NCBI RefSeq assembly: GCF_024362785.1
Contig: NZ_CP093301.1
Location: forward strand, 1,054,001-1,118,000
Source of the DNA: Evansella sp. LMS18
GTDB lineage: Bacteria > Bacillota > Bacilli > Bacillales > Salisediminibacteriaceae
DNA length: 64,000 nucleotides
Direction of reading: 5' to 3'
Part shown: positions 1 through 10,869 of the stretch, in pieces
How positions within the stretch are numbered: position 1 is the stretch's first letter
How the letters are laid out: each line of letters starts with the position of its first letter
Notes under the pieces: generated by a model
The model's database searches: none
What the model saw: only the letters and a program-made list of their open reading frames with translations
Told to the model about the DNA's origin: nothing
Program-made: the position numbers and the translations under genes

Positions 1-44
1 TTTTATTTTTTCTGTAGAAACGCTTTCATTTCTTTTTCTGAAAG

Positions 45-70
45 GCAGGGGATCAGATTTTTTCCCCTGC
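45..70 (-). terminator. Hairpin at the 3' end of whiA
   Basis: A 7-bp stem (GCAGGGG pairing with CCCCTGC) with a 12-nt loop spans the whiA stop codon on the minus strand. No run of T follows, so it may be an RNA-stabilising or weak termination structure rather than a classic terminator. The first 44 bases of the window hold no recognisable gene; in B. subtilis crh would follow whiA. Confidence 0.4.
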
Positions 71-994
71 TCTTAGTTTGTTTGCGAATTCATCGATCTT
101 CCTTAGACGGTGATTAACACCTGACTTACTTACTTTCCCACTCTGAACCATTTCGCCAAGTTCTTTCAGCGTAACATCCTGATGTTCAACCCTCAGTTCA
201 GCGATTTCCCGGAGTTTATCCGGAAGTACTTCCAGTCCTGCCTGCTCTTTAATGAACTTAATATTTTCCACCTGACGCATAGCAGCGCCTACTGTTTTAT
301 TTAAGTTCGCTGTTTCACAATTAACGAGACGGTTGACTGAATTCCTCATATCTTTCATGATTCTTACGTCTTCAAACCGCAGTAATGCTTGATGGGCACC
401 AATAACATTTAAAAACTCGCTGATCTTTTCTCCCTCTTTAAGATACAGGATAAATCCTTTTTTTCGCTCCAGCATCTTAGCATTGAGCCCGAAATAGTTC
501 ATTAAATCACATAAGGAACGATTATGCTCCTCATAGAAAGAGAATATCTCCAGATGATAGGAAGAAGTTTCCGGATGGTTTACCGAGCCTCCCGCAAGAA
601 ACGCCCCCCGTAAATAAGCCCGTTTGCAGCAGCTTCTTTTTACAAGTTCCGGCGAAATTTCCCTCGTAAATGAAAAACTGCTGTCCACGATCCGCAGGTC
701 TTCCAGCATAGAGCGTGCTTCCTTTGTTATGCGGGCAACATAAACGTTATTCTTTTTCAGGCGCATTTTCTTTCTCACCAGCAGCTCCACATGGACACTG
801 TAGAGTTTTTTTATAAGTGTATAAATGCGCCTTGCGATAGCCGCGTTTTCGGTTTGAATATCAAGAGCTATCTGCATATTTCTTATGGAAACAGACCCGT
901 TCATCCGGATAAGAGCAGCCAGCTCCGCTTTCGTGCAGCAGTCCTCTCCCTCAAGCTGAGTCAGTTCTTTTTTTGTCACAGAAGCAAAAGACAT
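53..994 (-). CDS. whiA: WhiA, DNA-binding protein of cell division and sporulation
   Basis: The 313-residue product has the usual length and make-up of WhiA: a degenerate LAGLIDADG homing-endonuclease-like N-terminal half and a C-terminal helix-turn-helix region (about residues 225-305, around [21 protein letters not shown]). WhiA is a conserved Gram-positive DNA-binding protein linked to Z-ring assembly in Bacillus. The ATG start has a GAGGTGAGAG ribosome site. It is the last gene of the rapZ-yvcK-whiA cluster, a conserved order in Firmicutes, and is separated from yvcK by a short dispersed repeat. Confidence 0.95.
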   Translation of the reverse strand: MSFASVTKKELTQLEGEDCCTKAELAALIRMNGSVSIRNMQIALDIQTENAAIARRIYTLIKKLYSVHVELLVRKKMRLKKNNVYVARITKEARSMLEDLRIVDSSFSFTREISPELVKRSCCKRAYLRGAFLAGGSVNHPETSSYHLEIFSFYEEHNRSLCDLMNYFGLNAKMLERKKGFILYLKEGEKISEFLNVIGAHQALLRFEDVRIMKDMRNSVNRLVNCETANLNKTVGAAMRQVENIKFIKEQAGLEVLPDKLREIAELRVEHQDVTLKELGEMVQSGKVSKSGVNHRLRKIDEFANKLRAGEKI

Positions 995-1035
995 CTGCCT
1001 CTCACCTCCAGCCTCTGATCAATCATCAGACAGAT

Positions 1036-1092
1036 GTTTTAGTTATCCAGCTTCAGCGACGAGCGCCTCGTCTATAAGGCGCTTCCGCTTAT
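1036..1092 (-). repeat. Short member of the AGCGCAAGCGCC-type dispersed repeat
   Basis: Read on the minus strand this begins AAGCGGAAGCGCC and ends near GCTGAAGCTGGATAAC, the same end words as the longer copy at 3717-3840. It fills the whiA-yvcK gap. Arms GGCGCTCGTC and GACGAGCGCC can pair, giving a strong hairpin. Confidence 0.6.
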
Positions 1093-1101
1093 ATTATTAT
1101 A

Positions 1102-2046
1102 TTAAAGCATAGAAACAATCCTTTGGGAAAGTTTCTGGCCATCATGCCTCAATAAATAATTATCAAAATAGAGAAGATCTTCCCCTAGTACTTTAAGACC
1201 CATATTTCTCAGCCGGTCTTCATCCACTGCGACTTCATAGGCGTTTTGCTCAGCGTAACGCTGGGCATAGGAGAAAGGGATCGGCTGTACGTTAACAAGA
1301 ATCGAATTCAGTATCCTGTCCCCTGCATGCTCATAAATCGCCTGTGCATGGTCTGCCGCAGTAAACCCTGTTGTCTCGCCTGGCTGGGTCATTACATTGC
1401 ATATATATACTTTACGCGCTTCACTTCTCTGTATTACCTCTGAAATTTGCGGTACAAGCAAATTTGGGATGACACTAGTATAAAGGCTGCCGGGGCCAAG
1501 TACAATTAAATCTGCTTCCTCGAGTGCTGTTAACGTTTCCTGGAGAGGCTCTGGCACAGCTGGCTCAAGAAAAACACGTTTTATTCTTTTCCCTGCTCTC
1601 GGGATACTCGATTCACCTTCAACCAATGTTCCGTCCTCCATTTCAGCATGGAGAATGATTTCCTGATTTGCAGCAGGAAGCACTTTCCCTTTCACGTTGA
1701 GTACCCGGCTAAGTTCCTGGACGCCCCTTGCAAAATCGCCGGTAATTGACGTCATTCCAGCTAAAAGAAGATTACCGAGGGAATGTCCCGAAAGGCCATT
1801 CCCATTCTTAAACCGGTGCTGGAACAGCTCTTCCACCAGGGGTTCCACCTCTGAAAGAGCAACGAGAACATTTCTCAAATCCCCCGGCGGTGGTATTTTC
1901 AATTCTTTTCTCAATATTCCTGAGCTTCCCCCGTCATCCGCTACCGTTACTATCGCAGTGATATCCACCGGAAAGGTTTTCAACCCACGGAGCAGTACGG
2001 ACAGGCCGGTGCCTCCCCCTAAAACAACAATTTTAGCTTTTTTCAC
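1102..2046 (-). CDS. yvcK: Gluconeogenesis factor YvcK/GlmR (CofD-like)
   Basis: The 314-residue protein starts with a Rossmann-type glycine-rich loop ([13 protein letters not shown], about residues 7-19) and carries the YvcK/CofD-family motifs [11 protein letters not shown] and [16 protein letters not shown]. In B. subtilis this protein binds UDP-sugars and supports peptidoglycan precursor synthesis and cell shape on gluconeogenic carbon. The start codon overlaps the rapZ stop by 4 bases, so the two are probably translationally coupled. Confidence 0.93.
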   Translation of the reverse strand: MKKAKIVVLGGGTGLSVLLRGLKTFPVDITAIVTVADDGGSSGILRKELKIPPPGDLRNVLVALSEVEPLVEELFQHRFKNGNGLSGHSLGNLLLAGMTSITGDFARGVQELSRVLNVKGKVLPAANQEIILHAEMEDGTLVEGESSIPRAGKRIKRVFLEPAVPEPLQETLTALEEADLIVLGPGSLYTSVIPNLLVPQISEVIQRSEARKVYICNVMTQPGETTGFTAADHAQAIYEHAGDRILNSILVNVQPIPFSYAQRYAEQNAYEVAVDEDRLRNMGLKVLGEDLLYFDNYLLRHDGQKLSQRIVSML

Positions 2047-2942
2047 CTTTCCAGCTTTCCTTTCTCCACGTCCCGGTGTGACACCACGGTATAGTACCCT
2101 TCTTTAGCCAGGGCCGCTTTGAAATATTCAGCGAGGGTGACTGAACGATGTTTGCCTCCGGTACATCCGATCGCCACAATAAGCTGCCTTTTACCTTCAC
2201 GTTTATAATTAGGCAGCATATATTTCAGCAAATCATCCAGTTTTTCAATGAATTGCTGTGTCTCCGACCACTTGAGGACATACTCGGAAACTTCTGATTC
2301 CATTCCTGTCTTCGGTCTCAGATGGTCTACATAGTGAGGGTTTGGAAGGAACCTCACATCAAAAACAAGGTCAGCATCTATCGGAATACCATGTTTATAT
2401 CCAAAGGAAAGAAAAGTCACACTGAAAGTCCGGTCAGAACAGGTGGAGAACCTTTCAATAATTTTCTCCCTTAGTTTCACAGGCTTTAAATCACTTGTAT
2501 CTACGATGAGCTGAGCCTGGCCCTTCAGCTCATCCAGCAGTTCCCGCTCAGCCTGGATTCCTTCGAGCGGAGGTTTCCCTGCAGCGAGGGGATGCGATCG
2601 CCTTGTCTCTTTATAACGCCTTACAAGTACTGAATCATTCGCATCAAGAAATAAAATCTGTGGTGTAACCTTCGACTCAATACCGATAGTGTCGATTGCT
2701 TCGAAGAGCTGATCAAAAAATTCACGTCCCCTTAAATCAATAACGAGGGCTACTTTCTGCATCTTCCCTCCGGACCCTTCTACAAGGTCTATAAATTTCG
2801 GAATGAGTGCAGGGGGAAGATTATCGACACAAAAATAGCCCATATCTTCAAAACTCTGCACCGCCACCGTTTTTCCTGCTCCCGACATTCCTGTGATGAT
2901 CACAAGTTCCAGGTCTTGATTTTCAGCAATGTTTTTATTCAC
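2043..2942 (-). CDS. rapZ: RapZ/YvcJ nucleotide-binding protein
   Basis: The product has a P-loop GMSGAGKT near the N-terminus and the C-terminal CTGGKHRSV signature of the RapZ family (P-loop NTPase, RNase adapter in enterobacteria; YvcJ in B. subtilis binds and hydrolyses nucleotides). A GTG at 2942 preceded by GGGGATCCAA is preferred as start, giving 299 residues, close to B. subtilis; an upstream GTG at 2954 would add four. It overlaps yvcK by 4 bp and lies 100 bp downstream of the Nudix gene. Confidence 0.93.
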   Translation of the reverse strand: MNKNIAENQDLELVIITGMSGAGKTVAVQSFEDMGYFCVDNLPPALIPKFIDLVEGSGGKMQKVALVIDLRGREFFDQLFEAIDTIGIESKVTPQILFLDANDSVLVRRYKETRRSHPLAAGKPPLEGIQAERELLDELKGQAQLIVDTSDLKPVKLREKIIERFSTCSDRTFSVTFLSFGYKHGIPIDADLVFDVRFLPNPHYVDHLRPKTGMESEVSEYVLKWSETQQFIEKLDDLLKYMLPNYKREGKRQLIVAIGCTGGKHRSVTLAEYFKAALAKEGYYTVVSHRDVEKGKLER

Positions 2943-3042
2943 TTGGATCCCCACTTTCTCGTTTTATTTTTCCGTTCATTTAATAATATATCTCAGGTTT
3001 GTCCCCGGATTACCGGACGCTGACACGTTCTTCACCCAGTGT

Positions 3043-3558
3043 CTAGCTTCCAGCATGGAATTCTTCAGGGGCCTCACCTTCAGCTTCAATACGATAAAAC
3101 AGCAATTTAAAGTTCTCTGTATATTTAAACGTCCCGTAAACAGTTTTATCATGGTTAAGGACATGCTCAAAAATTTGATAATCTCCTTCGGCCATAGGCA
3201 GACCCTGTATGTCGGAAGTTTTTGTCCAGGAAAGGATCCCTTCAGGAGATTGCGTTAACATTTCGCCGGCAAAGCTTTCCGCACAGAAGGTGAACAGCAT
3301 CCATTCATTTATGATACTGCCATCCTGCTCAATAAGAATAGTAAAAACTCCCCTTAAGGATGGATCTTTAAGCTGGAGTCCTGTTTCTTCCCTGAACTCC
3401 CTCACAACACTATCCCGTACTGACTCGCCCTGCTCCATCTTGCCGCCTGGCGCAACCCACCAGCCCCGGCTTGGTTTTTGCAATGTTAACACATCATTTC
3501 CTCTTTTTAATATACAGTTTGTCACACGCTGCAAAATGCTCACCTCAGAATTCATCAA
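3043..3558 (-). CDS. yvcI: Nudix hydrolase (YvcI type, 8-oxo-dGTP diphosphatase-like)
   Basis: About 166-171 residues with a full Nudix box ([13 protein letters not shown] then [13 protein letters not shown], fitting GX5EX7REUXEEXGU) around residues 37-62, and the preceding WWVAPGG typical of this family. Nudix enzymes hydrolyse nucleoside diphosphates linked to another group; the substrate here is not determined. The start is uncertain: TTG 3558, ATG 3555 or GTG 3543; the last aligns best with what I recall of B. subtilis YvcI but lacks a clear ribosome site. The gene sits upstream of rapZ as in B. subtilis. Confidence 0.88.
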   Translation of the reverse strand: MMNSEVSILQRVTNCILKRGNDVLTLQKPSRGWWVAPGGKMEQGESVRDSVVREFREETGLQLKDPSLRGVFTILIEQDGSIINEWMLFTFCAESFAGEMLTQSPEGILSWTKTSDIQGLPMAEGDYQIFEHVLNHDKTVYGTFKYTENFKLLFYRIEAEGEAPEEFHAGS

Positions 3559-3716
3559 ATATATTTTACTATGCTTTCCAGTGATTTGTTTCTGTATATT
3601 TCAGCCAATTTTATGTTTTTGCAATGCCTGCATTATATAGTGCATTTATATCTCTGCCCTTCTGGACATGGCACTATCATTATACTATATAAACCCGCCC
3701 CCTGACAGTGTACATA

Positions 3717-3840
3717 AAGAAAAGCGCAAGCGCCTTGGTCACGAGCGACAAGCACTGGAAGGACTTTGATAGAAGCCGCTCTTTGGCTTCTGAAAAGGCC
3801 TGAAGTGACCTCGAGCTCGTAGGCGCTGGAGCTAGACAAC
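3717..3840 (+). repeat. AGCGCAAGCGCC...GGCGCTGGAGCTAGAC dispersed repeat
   Basis: A 124-bp element opening AAAGCGCAAGCGCCTTGG and closing GGCGCTGGAGCTAGACAAC, with an inner inverted pair AGAAGCC/GGCTTCT. Elements with these end words are common in Bacillaceae intergenic DNA; a short relative lies at 1036-1092. The 929-bp gap between trxB and yvcI holds this repeat, two terminator-like hairpins and otherwise no convincing gene. Confidence 0.65.
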
Positions 3841-4042
3841 TATCGTGGGATGTTATACTTTCTTATCTGTTAAAGAAAACCCGCCGACTGGCGAGCCTTA
3901 TAATAGTGACCTTAGGCAAAATTCCTCACTTCCTGTGAGAATGCCGAGGTTACCACGTCCTGTGAAAGTCAAAGGCGCAGTTCCACTTATACTCTGGCAC
4001 TGATAATTTCCCGTGCGCGAATCCTCTTCTTCGCTAAAATTC

Positions 4043-4071
4043 AAAAAAAAGGCACGGACGAATGTCCGTGC
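4043..4071 (-). terminator. Rho-independent terminator
   Basis: On the minus strand an 8-bp stem GCACGGAC/GTCCGTGC with a 4-nt loop is followed by C and eight T. It lies 420 bp beyond the trxB stop and 120 bp beyond another bidirectional hairpin, so it may end a separate short transcript from 4072-4190 rather than trxB itself. No promoter or credible ORF is visible in that segment. Confidence 0.75.
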
Positions 4072-4192
4072 AAATAAAATATATAAAAAAGGGGGTCAAT
4101 TACTAACTCTATAATAACTGTTTTATATTTCATCTATGTTACAGCAGAGTTAAGTGACCATTACTTTTTGTAAATAGATTCGTGTAAAGTCG

Positions 4193-4219
4193 AAAAAGCC
4201 TTAACATTTAAGGCTTTTT
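4193..4219. terminator. Bidirectional terminator downstream of trxB
   Basis: Near-perfect palindrome AAAAAGCCTTAA-CAT-TTAAGGCTTTTT; A and T runs make it work in either direction. It is the most likely end of the yvcD/trxB transcript. Confidence 0.75.
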
Positions 4220-4487
4220 CCAGTTGCTTCTAAATAATACAGATAACCAACAGCATATAGAACAGTTACTCTGACGCATTAATTCCCTGCTGCTGAAACT
4301 TTAGCAGCGCCTATTTTTCACAGTTTTTTTAGAATTATCACACAATTACCCTTGACTTCATGTAAAACTGTGTATGTGAGTGCATCTGTAAGGATAGAAA
4401 CAGCCGAAACAGGATAGTAAAAACCTTCCTTTGTCCGGCTGCTGATCAGATAATTAAAAGCTAACGGACTGCCTGGCAGTCGGCTGG

Positions 4488-5459
<972 letters not shown>

Positions 5460-5630
5460 TTAGCTAATTGTGTGTTTGCTATTTTCTTGAGTACGGCAGA
5501 ATCTGTCGGTTTCCCGCTGCCATTCCTCTTATTTTTGTGAACTTCCTTTAGTTTTCCTGTACCACATTCCAGAAAAATTAAGCTTCCCGTCTCCACATGT
5601 ATATCGTATGAAAAAAGCTCTTATAAGTCC

Positions 5631-5670
5631 AAAATCCTGCTCACACGACTACAGCCGGTGCAAGCAGGAT
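5631..5670 (-). terminator. Possible terminator after yvcD
   Basis: Minus-strand stem ATCCTGCT/AGCAGGAT with a 24-nt loop followed by TTTT. The T tract is short and the loop long, so efficiency is doubtful; trxB could be read through from yvcD. Confidence 0.4.
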
Positions 5671-5714
5671 CTGTCCTGTAATCTATTTTGTATTATTTGC
5701 ACACGAAAGCTTTA

Positions 5715-6800
5715 TCATTCAATGGATTCAAGGATTCGTTCCGGTTCTGAATAAATGAACCATTCATTTTCAGGAGATGTTCCTTTTTCCAATGAGGATG
5801 ATAAAAGATCTAGATAGACAGCTGCGATGCTGTCATCATGGAAATCAAGGGCGCGTGCTTTTTCAAAATGCCTCTGGGCTTTTTCCGTGTGTCCGTTTTT
5901 CCAGGCAGCTATTCCAAGCTGATGGAAGAAAGCTGGCGTCTTCCTGAAATCGCTTCCCCGGTATAACCGCTGTAACAGCTTATAAGACACCTCATATTCG
6001 CCGACAAAAAACATTGTTTTGGCCAGGTAGTACGTGTGCCAGTCTTTCATCGGGCGCAGATCTTTAAGGTTATTTATCCATAGCTGGCTTTCCTGTTCGC
6101 CATTTTTCTTGATTAATACTGTCATAAGACACTGAGCCAGAAAATTTGGGTCCTCTTTTATGAGCAGGTCTTTAAGAATTGACCTTGCTTCCTCGATTTT
6201 CCCTTGATTCATGAGGGATTCTGCTAAATAAGCATACACATCCCATTCTTTGGAATGTTCCAGGATATACCCTCTCGCTTCTTTTTCCGCCCACTCGTAA
6301 TTTCCTTTATTCAGGTAATCTGCGATTTTCTCAAGAGGGGTAGAAACGGGGTCAAGCTCATCAAGCTCATCTTCCAGATCTTCGCCTTCTTCTTCAATCA
6401 TATATAGCAGCGATTGAGCGTCTTCTGCAAATTCACCGTCAGGTTCCATTTTCAAGTACTTTTTCAGACGCAGCTTCGCTAATTCAAAGTGCCCCAGGTG
6501 TGCCAGGTTGTTTGCCATAAAGAAGTAACATTCGCTCATCGTCTCATCTACTTCATTAATGACTTTTTCCAGCCAGTCGTTGGCTTTCTCAAACTCTCCT
6601 TTTTCTGCAAGGACAATAGCAAGCTGGCATAGAAAAACTGGCTCTTCCGGATCGAGCCGGACAGCTCTCTGGATATAATGTACCGCCTGGTCTACCTGGC
6701 GGTTCTGGTATGCTTCAATGCCTTTCTTATAGAAATACGCACCGTCCTGCATAAAAGGTATTATCTGGCCTTTCTTCTTTTCCTGATTCATTTCCCGCAC
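5715..6800 (-). CDS. yvcD: Tetratricopeptide-repeat protein YvcD
   Basis: The 361-residue soluble protein is built of TPR-like helix pairs (for example GIEAYQNRQVDQAVHYIQRA at about 28-47 and HQLGIAAWKNGHTEKAQRHF near 308). A strongly acidic linker (EEEGEDLEDELDELD) lies near residues 136-150. The position upstream of trxB matches B. subtilis yvcD, whose role is unknown; TPR arrays bind proteins. The start is GTG with AGGAGGG upstream; an in-frame ATG follows at codon 4. Confidence 0.87.
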   Translation of the reverse strand: MREMNQEKKKGQIIPFMQDGAYFYKKGIEAYQNRQVDQAVHYIQRAVRLDPEEPVFLCQLAIVLAEKGEFEKANDWLEKVINEVDETMSECYFFMANNLAHLGHFELAKLRLKKYLKMEPDGEFAEDAQSLLYMIEEEGEDLEDELDELDPVSTPLEKIADYLNKGNYEWAEKEARGYILEHSKEWDVYAYLAESLMNQGKIEEARSILKDLLIKEDPNFLAQCLMTVLIKKNGEQESQLWINNLKDLRPMKDWHTYYLAKTMFFVGEYEVSYKLLQRLYRGSDFRKTPAFFHQLGIAAWKNGHTEKAQRHFEKARALDFHDDSIAAVYLDLLSSSLEKGTSPENEWFIYSEPERILESIE

Positions 6801-7143
6801 CTGACAGCCCTCCTGTCTATTTAAAATGGTGATCTATTCTTCCAAAACCAATAGTAAAACTTTAAACATTTATCCACTAAAAGACAAGTCTCCATTTGAC
6901 CTATTCTTCTGCGATCCCTTTTTTATTCAGTAGTTTCCATGTTTATGAACTTAGTCGAAAAAAATATGAAATTGGCAGATATGTAATATCATTCCGCAAA
7001 TTCCAGTTCAAAACAGACCATTATTATAATAACTGCAGTATAACACGTCAAACTTCTACAAACAACGCCATGGTTCTGGGAAATGGGAATTTATACGAGG
7101 GGCGGGGACAAAAATGAAGTATTCTGCTTGAGATGTGTGTGGG

Positions 7144-7366
7144 AGTGTTGCGATATCACGGTGTCTTGTTGCGAAATTGTAGGTTCTTGTTGCGATATCA
7201 CACCTCCTTGTTGCGAAGCGAGTTGCTTGTTGCGATATTACCACGTCTTGTTGCGAAAAAGAGGGTGCTTGTTGCTATATCGCGCCGTCTTGTTGCGAAT
7301 CGTAGTTCTTGTTGCGATATCAGCATGTCTTATTACGAAAAAGCAGGTCCTTATTGCGAAATTGAA
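7144..7366 (+). repeat. Tandem 21-bp array 1 (TTGCGA word, 11 units)
   Basis: Eleven units opening CTTGTTGCGA start at intervals of 21, 21, 21, 19, 21, 21, 21, 19, 21 and 21 bp. After the shared ten bases the tails differ, with GATATCA-type and GAA-type units largely alternating. The array lies between the his operon terminator and the yvcD upstream region. The 637-bp gap 6801-7437 contains no gene; an open frame that runs through the array comes from the 21-bp period being a multiple of three. Confidence 0.9.
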
Positions 7367-7367
7367 G

Positions 7368-7399
7368 AAACCCGTACCCTCCAAGAAGGGGTACGGGTT
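7368..7399 (-). terminator. Terminator of the his operon
   Basis: Minus-strand stem AACCCGTACCC/GGGTACGGGTT with a 9-nt loop followed by TCTTC, 39 bp after the hisIE stop. The T tract is imperfect but the 11-bp stem is strong. Confidence 0.7.
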
Positions 7400-7437
7400 A
7401 TCATCAACTTGAGACCGCCTGCAGCCTCAGTCGTTAA

Positions 7438-8112
7438 TTACCTTTTTAAATGTCTATCTTCGAGACGTTTTAAAACTTCGTCTAACGGAAGGCCCTGCTC
7501 GCGCAACAGTACAAGCCAGTGGAACAAAAGATCGGCACTTTCCCACGTGAGCTCTTCAGCATCACGGTTTTTCGCCGCAATAATCACTTCTGAAGCCTCT
7601 TCCCCAACCTTCTTAAGGATTTTATCTACGCCCTCTTCAAACAAATAAGTGGTGTAGGAACCTTCAGGAAGTTCTGCCTGCCTTTCAGCAATCAGGCTTT
7701 CCAGCTTATTCAAAATAGCGAAACGGTCACCTTCCAAGGATGAGGGAGTATCCTTGCTGCTCGATTTTTCCGTATCTCCCTGTGGGTTATCAGCTGTTAC
7801 AGTTTTAAAACAACTGTATGTACCTTCGTGGCAGGCTGGCCCTGCAGGCCTGACAAGCACTACAAGTGCATCCTGATCACAATCTGCCCGCAGCTCCACT
7901 ACCTGCTGGGTATTACCAGAAGTGCCGCCTTTATGCCAGAGCTCCTGCCTTGAACGGCTGTAAAACCAAGTTTCCCCGGTCTCCACCGTTTTTTTCAGCG
8001 ATTCGTGGTTCATATAGGCAAGAGTAAGGACCTCTTTACTCTGGTAATCCTGGACAATGGCAGGAAGCAGCCCTTTCTCGTCAAACTTCAGTTCATTTAT
8101 ATTAAGCTTCAT
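7438..8112 (-). CDS. hisI: Bifunctional phosphoribosyl-AMP cyclohydrolase / phosphoribosyl-ATP pyrophosphatase
   Basis: A 224-residue HisI-HisE fusion. Residues 1-110 are the HisI cyclohydrolase (zinc-site DCDQDA and [20 protein letters not shown]), and about 130-224 are the HisE pyrophosphatase ([20 protein letters not shown]). It catalyses steps 2 and 3 of histidine synthesis. As last gene of the operon it overlaps hisF by 4 bp. Confidence 0.96.
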   Translation of the reverse strand: MKLNINELKFDEKGLLPAIVQDYQSKEVLTLAYMNHESLKKTVETGETWFYSRSRQELWHKGGTSGNTQQVVELRADCDQDALVVLVRPAGPACHEGTYSCFKTVTADNPQGDTEKSSSKDTPSSLEGDRFAILNKLESLIAERQAELPEGSYTTYLFEEGVDKILKKVGEEASEVIIAAKNRDAEELTWESADLLFHWLVLLREQGLPLDEVLKRLEDRHLKR

Positions 8113-8867
8113 CGTATTTCCAGCCCCTTTTCCTTTAAATACGCCTTTACTTCCGCGACCGATGTCTCTTTATAATGGAAAATGGAAGCTGCTAAGGCCG
8201 CATCTGCCTTTGCCTCATCGAACACGTCGTAAAAATGCTCTTTAGCCCCGGCGCCACCGGAGGCGATGACTGGCACCGATACGGCGAGACTGACAGCTTT
8301 AGTCAGGGAAATATTAAAACCAGTTTTTTCCCCATCCTGATCCATACTCGTCAGCAGAATCTCCCCTGCACCGAGTTCAACTGCTTTTTTTGCCCAGGAA
8401 ACGGCGTCCCACTCTGTTTCCCTCCGTCCACCATGGGTGTAAACCCGCCAGGAACCAAGTGCTTCATCCCATTTTGCATCTATCGCCACAACGATACACT
8501 GGGAACCAAAGAAATCAGCCCCCTCCCGTATCAGCTCAGACCGCTTTAAAGCAGCAGTATTTAAGGAAACTTTGTCGGCCCCTGCCCGAAGAATCCGTTT
8601 CATGTCTTCCAGGGTATTAATCCCCCCGCCGACTGTAAAGGGGATAGCGAGTTTAGCCGCTACCTCTTCCACCACATCGACCATTGTTTCCCTTCCTTCA
8701 TGCGAAGCAGATATATCAAGAAAAACGAGTTCGTCGGCCCCTTGTTCATCATAAAAGGCGGCAAGCTCCACCGGATCGCCGGCATCCCGTAAATCGACAA
8801 ACTGTACGCCTTTTACCACTCTGCCTTCCTTCACATCGAGACACGGGATAATTCGTTTTGTCAGCAT
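8109..8867 (-). CDS. hisF: Imidazole glycerol phosphate synthase, cyclase subunit
   Basis: 252-residue (beta/alpha)8 barrel with the catalytic Asp of IPCLDV (about residue 11) and Asp in VVAIDAKW (about 130), plus phosphate-binding SGGAG near the C-terminus. It pairs with HisH to form imidazole glycerol phosphate and AICAR. It abuts hisA with one base shared. Confidence 0.97.
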   Translation of the reverse strand: MLTKRIIPCLDVKEGRVVKGVQFVDLRDAGDPVELAAFYDEQGADELVFLDISASHEGRETMVDVVEEVAAKLAIPFTVGGGINTLEDMKRILRAGADKVSLNTAALKRSELIREGADFFGSQCIVVAIDAKWDEALGSWRVYTHGGRRETEWDAVSWAKKAVELGAGEILLTSMDQDGEKTGFNISLTKAVSLAVSVPVIASGGAGAKEHFYDVFDEAKADAALAASIFHYKETSVAEVKAYLKEKGLEIR

Positions 8868-9598
8868 TATTCCCCTGCCTCCTTTAAGGCTGCCTCAAGG
8901 TCGATTCTCCCGGTATACAGCGCCTTGCCGATGATCGCTCCGGAAACACCGTCACCTGAACGTTCTTTTAGTTTACGGAGGTCATCCATTTCCTTCATAC
9001 CGCCGGAGGCGATGACTTTTTTACCAGTAACCTTCCCAAGATTAGCTATCGCTTCCGTATTCGGTCCGGAGAGCATACCGTCCCGGGAAATGTCCGTCAT
9101 GATAAAAGTTTCTGCCCCGAAACCGGCCAGTTCCAGCGCCAGTTCTTCCGCCTTCACTTCAGAAGTTTGCAGCCAGCCGTGGGTGGCAACATATCCATCC
9201 CTTGCATCAATACCGATCGCTACACGTTCGCCGCCATATTCTGAAAGCATCTCTTTGACAAACTGAGGATCCGAAATAGCTGAACTTCCGAGAATGACTC
9301 TGCTTACCCCGCCATCCAGGTAACGGGAAACAGCATTGCGGTCGCGGATGCCCCCGCCAACCTGAATGGAAGCATCAAGCTCCCGGGCAGCCTTTAAGAT
9401 CTCTTCATCATTTACAGGCTTTCCTTCCTTTGCCCCATCAAGATCCACCATATGTATCCAGCTTGCCCCCTTCTCGGCAAAATCTTTAGCCATCTGAAAA
9501 GGGGACTCTCCATAAACAGTTTCCTGATTATAATCACCTTGAATCAGCCTTACACACTTACCGCCTCTGATATCTATAGCAGGATAAATAGTAAACAT
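8867..9598 (-). CDS. hisA: ProFAR isomerase
   Basis: 243-residue (beta/alpha)8 barrel paralogous to HisF, with [14 protein letters not shown] at the N-terminus, QVGGGIRD and ASGGM phosphate loops, and the catalytic Asp in MTDISRDGM. It converts ProFAR to PRFAR. It lies one base after hisH and directly before hisF. Confidence 0.97.
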   Translation of the reverse strand: MFTIYPAIDIRGGKCVRLIQGDYNQETVYGESPFQMAKDFAEKGASWIHMVDLDGAKEGKPVNDEEILKAARELDASIQVGGGIRDRNAVSRYLDGGVSRVILGSSAISDPQFVKEMLSEYGGERVAIGIDARDGYVATHGWLQTSEVKAEELALELAGFGAETFIMTDISRDGMLSGPNTEAIANLGKVTGKKVIASGGMKEMDDLRKLKERSGDGVSGAIIGKALYTGRIDLEAALKEAGE

Positions 9599-10228
9599 TT
9601 ACATAACCCCTTTCGCGCTGGCGAAATTCATCAGCATACGCATTCCGGCGACACTGCTTTTTTCCGGATGGAACTGAGTACCCCAGACAGATCCCCTGCC
9701 AACAACAGCAGGCACGAGCTCTTCATAGTTTGAGGAAGCTATGAGCACATCCGCTTCCTTTACTTTAACCACATACGAATGCACGAAGTAGACATGGCCG
9801 GTCGGAACATCCTGTAGAATCGGATGGTCAGGCTGGTGAAACTCCAGCTTGTTCCAGCCCATATGAGGCACTTTGTAACGCCGCCCATCCGCTGTTTTAC
9901 CGGAAAACCTCACTGCCTCTCCTGGCAGAAGGCCAAGCCCCTCTGTCGGGCCATTTTCCTCACTGGACTCAAAAAGCAGCTGCATGCCGAGGCAGATTCC
10001 AAGGAGCGGACGTCCTTCAGCAGCCCATGTTTTCAAAAACTCATCCAGTCCTCTTTTCCTAAGCTCTGCCATCCCGTCCCGAAAGGAACCTACACCAGGG
10101 AGGAGCAGCCGGTCTGCTTTAGCAAGTTCATCCGGATCCTCTGAAAGAAACGGCGTATGGCCAATCCTTTCAAGACCTTTCGTTACGCTGTAGAGATTTC
10201 CCATTCCGTAATCTACTATTCCGATCAT
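9599..10228 (-). CDS. hisH: Imidazole glycerol phosphate synthase, glutamine amidotransferase subunit
   Basis: 209-residue class I glutamine amidotransferase: nucleophile Cys in [11 protein letters not shown] (about residue 80) and the His-Glu pair in FHPEKS near residue 187. It supplies ammonia to HisF. It overlaps hisB by 4 bp. Confidence 0.97.
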   Translation of the reverse strand: MIGIVDYGMGNLYSVTKGLERIGHTPFLSEDPDELAKADRLLLPGVGSFRDGMAELRKRGLDEFLKTWAAEGRPLLGICLGMQLLFESSEENGPTEGLGLLPGEAVRFSGKTADGRRYKVPHMGWNKLEFHQPDHPILQDVPTGHVYFVHSYVVKVKEADVLIASSNYEELVPAVVGRGSVWGTQFHPEKSSVAGMRMLMNFASAKGVM

Positions 10229-10821
10229 CCTAAGCTTCCTTTCGTCGATGGCACCCCTGTCACCCGCGGGTCCTTCTGTGTGGCGTCATCGAGAGCACGC
10301 CCAAGTGCTTTAAATATCGCTTCAATGATATGGTGGGTATTATGGCCGTAGTGAACAATAACATGAAGATTCATCCTCGCTTCTAGTGCCAGCTTCCATA
10401 AAAACTCATGGACAAGCTCCGTATCAAAGGTACCGACTTTCTGAGCCGGAAGCTCGCCGCGGAACTCCAGATGAGGCCGGTCGCTAAGGTCCACTACCAC
10501 CTGTGCGAGAGCTTCATCCATGGGAACGAACGCATTTCCATATCTTTTAATCCCTTTTTTATCACCAAGGGCCTGTTTGAGTGCACTCCCAAGCACAATG
10601 CCAACGTCCTCAGTTGTATGATGATCGTCGATTTCTGTATCGCCTTTCGCAGTCAGGTCAAGATTAAAGAGCCCGTGTTTCGTAAAAAGATCAAGCATAT
10701 GTGTCATGAAAGGAACGTCTGTCTCAAGATTTGCTTTTCCTTCCCCATCTATTAGAAAAGAAAGCTCAATATTTGTTTCATTTGTTTTTCGCTGAATTGA
10801 TGCCTCACGTTTACTCATCAT
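10225..10821 (-). CDS. hisB: Imidazoleglycerol-phosphate dehydratase
   Basis: About 197 residues, monofunctional as in Bacilli (no fused phosphatase). Metal-binding histidine clusters [10 protein letters not shown] (about 66-75) and HNTHHIIEA (about 164-172) are intact. Two adjacent ATGs at the N-terminus leave a one-codon ambiguity. A 48-bp gap separates it from hisD, the largest inside the operon. Confidence 0.96.
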   Translation of the reverse strand: MMSKREASIQRKTNETNIELSFLIDGEGKANLETDVPFMTHMLDLFTKHGLFNLDLTAKGDTEIDDHHTTEDVGIVLGSALKQALGDKKGIKRYGNAFVPMDEALAQVVVDLSDRPHLEFRGELPAQKVGTFDTELVHEFLWKLALEARMNLHVIVHYGHNTHHIIEAIFKALGRALDDATQKDPRVTGVPSTKGSLG

Positions 10822-10869
10822 GTTCCTCCGTTCAAATGTAAAAATAAAGTGCTTATGCTGCTTAATTTT

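Noticed and set aside
4043-4135. 31-codon minus-strand ORF MKYKTVIIELVI...
   Set aside because: No ribosome site and its end is the terminator stem and T tract.
7083-7648. Plus-strand ORFs running through array 1
   Set aside because: They arise because the 21-bp unit is a multiple of three; no ribosome site, and they overlap hisIE on the other strand.
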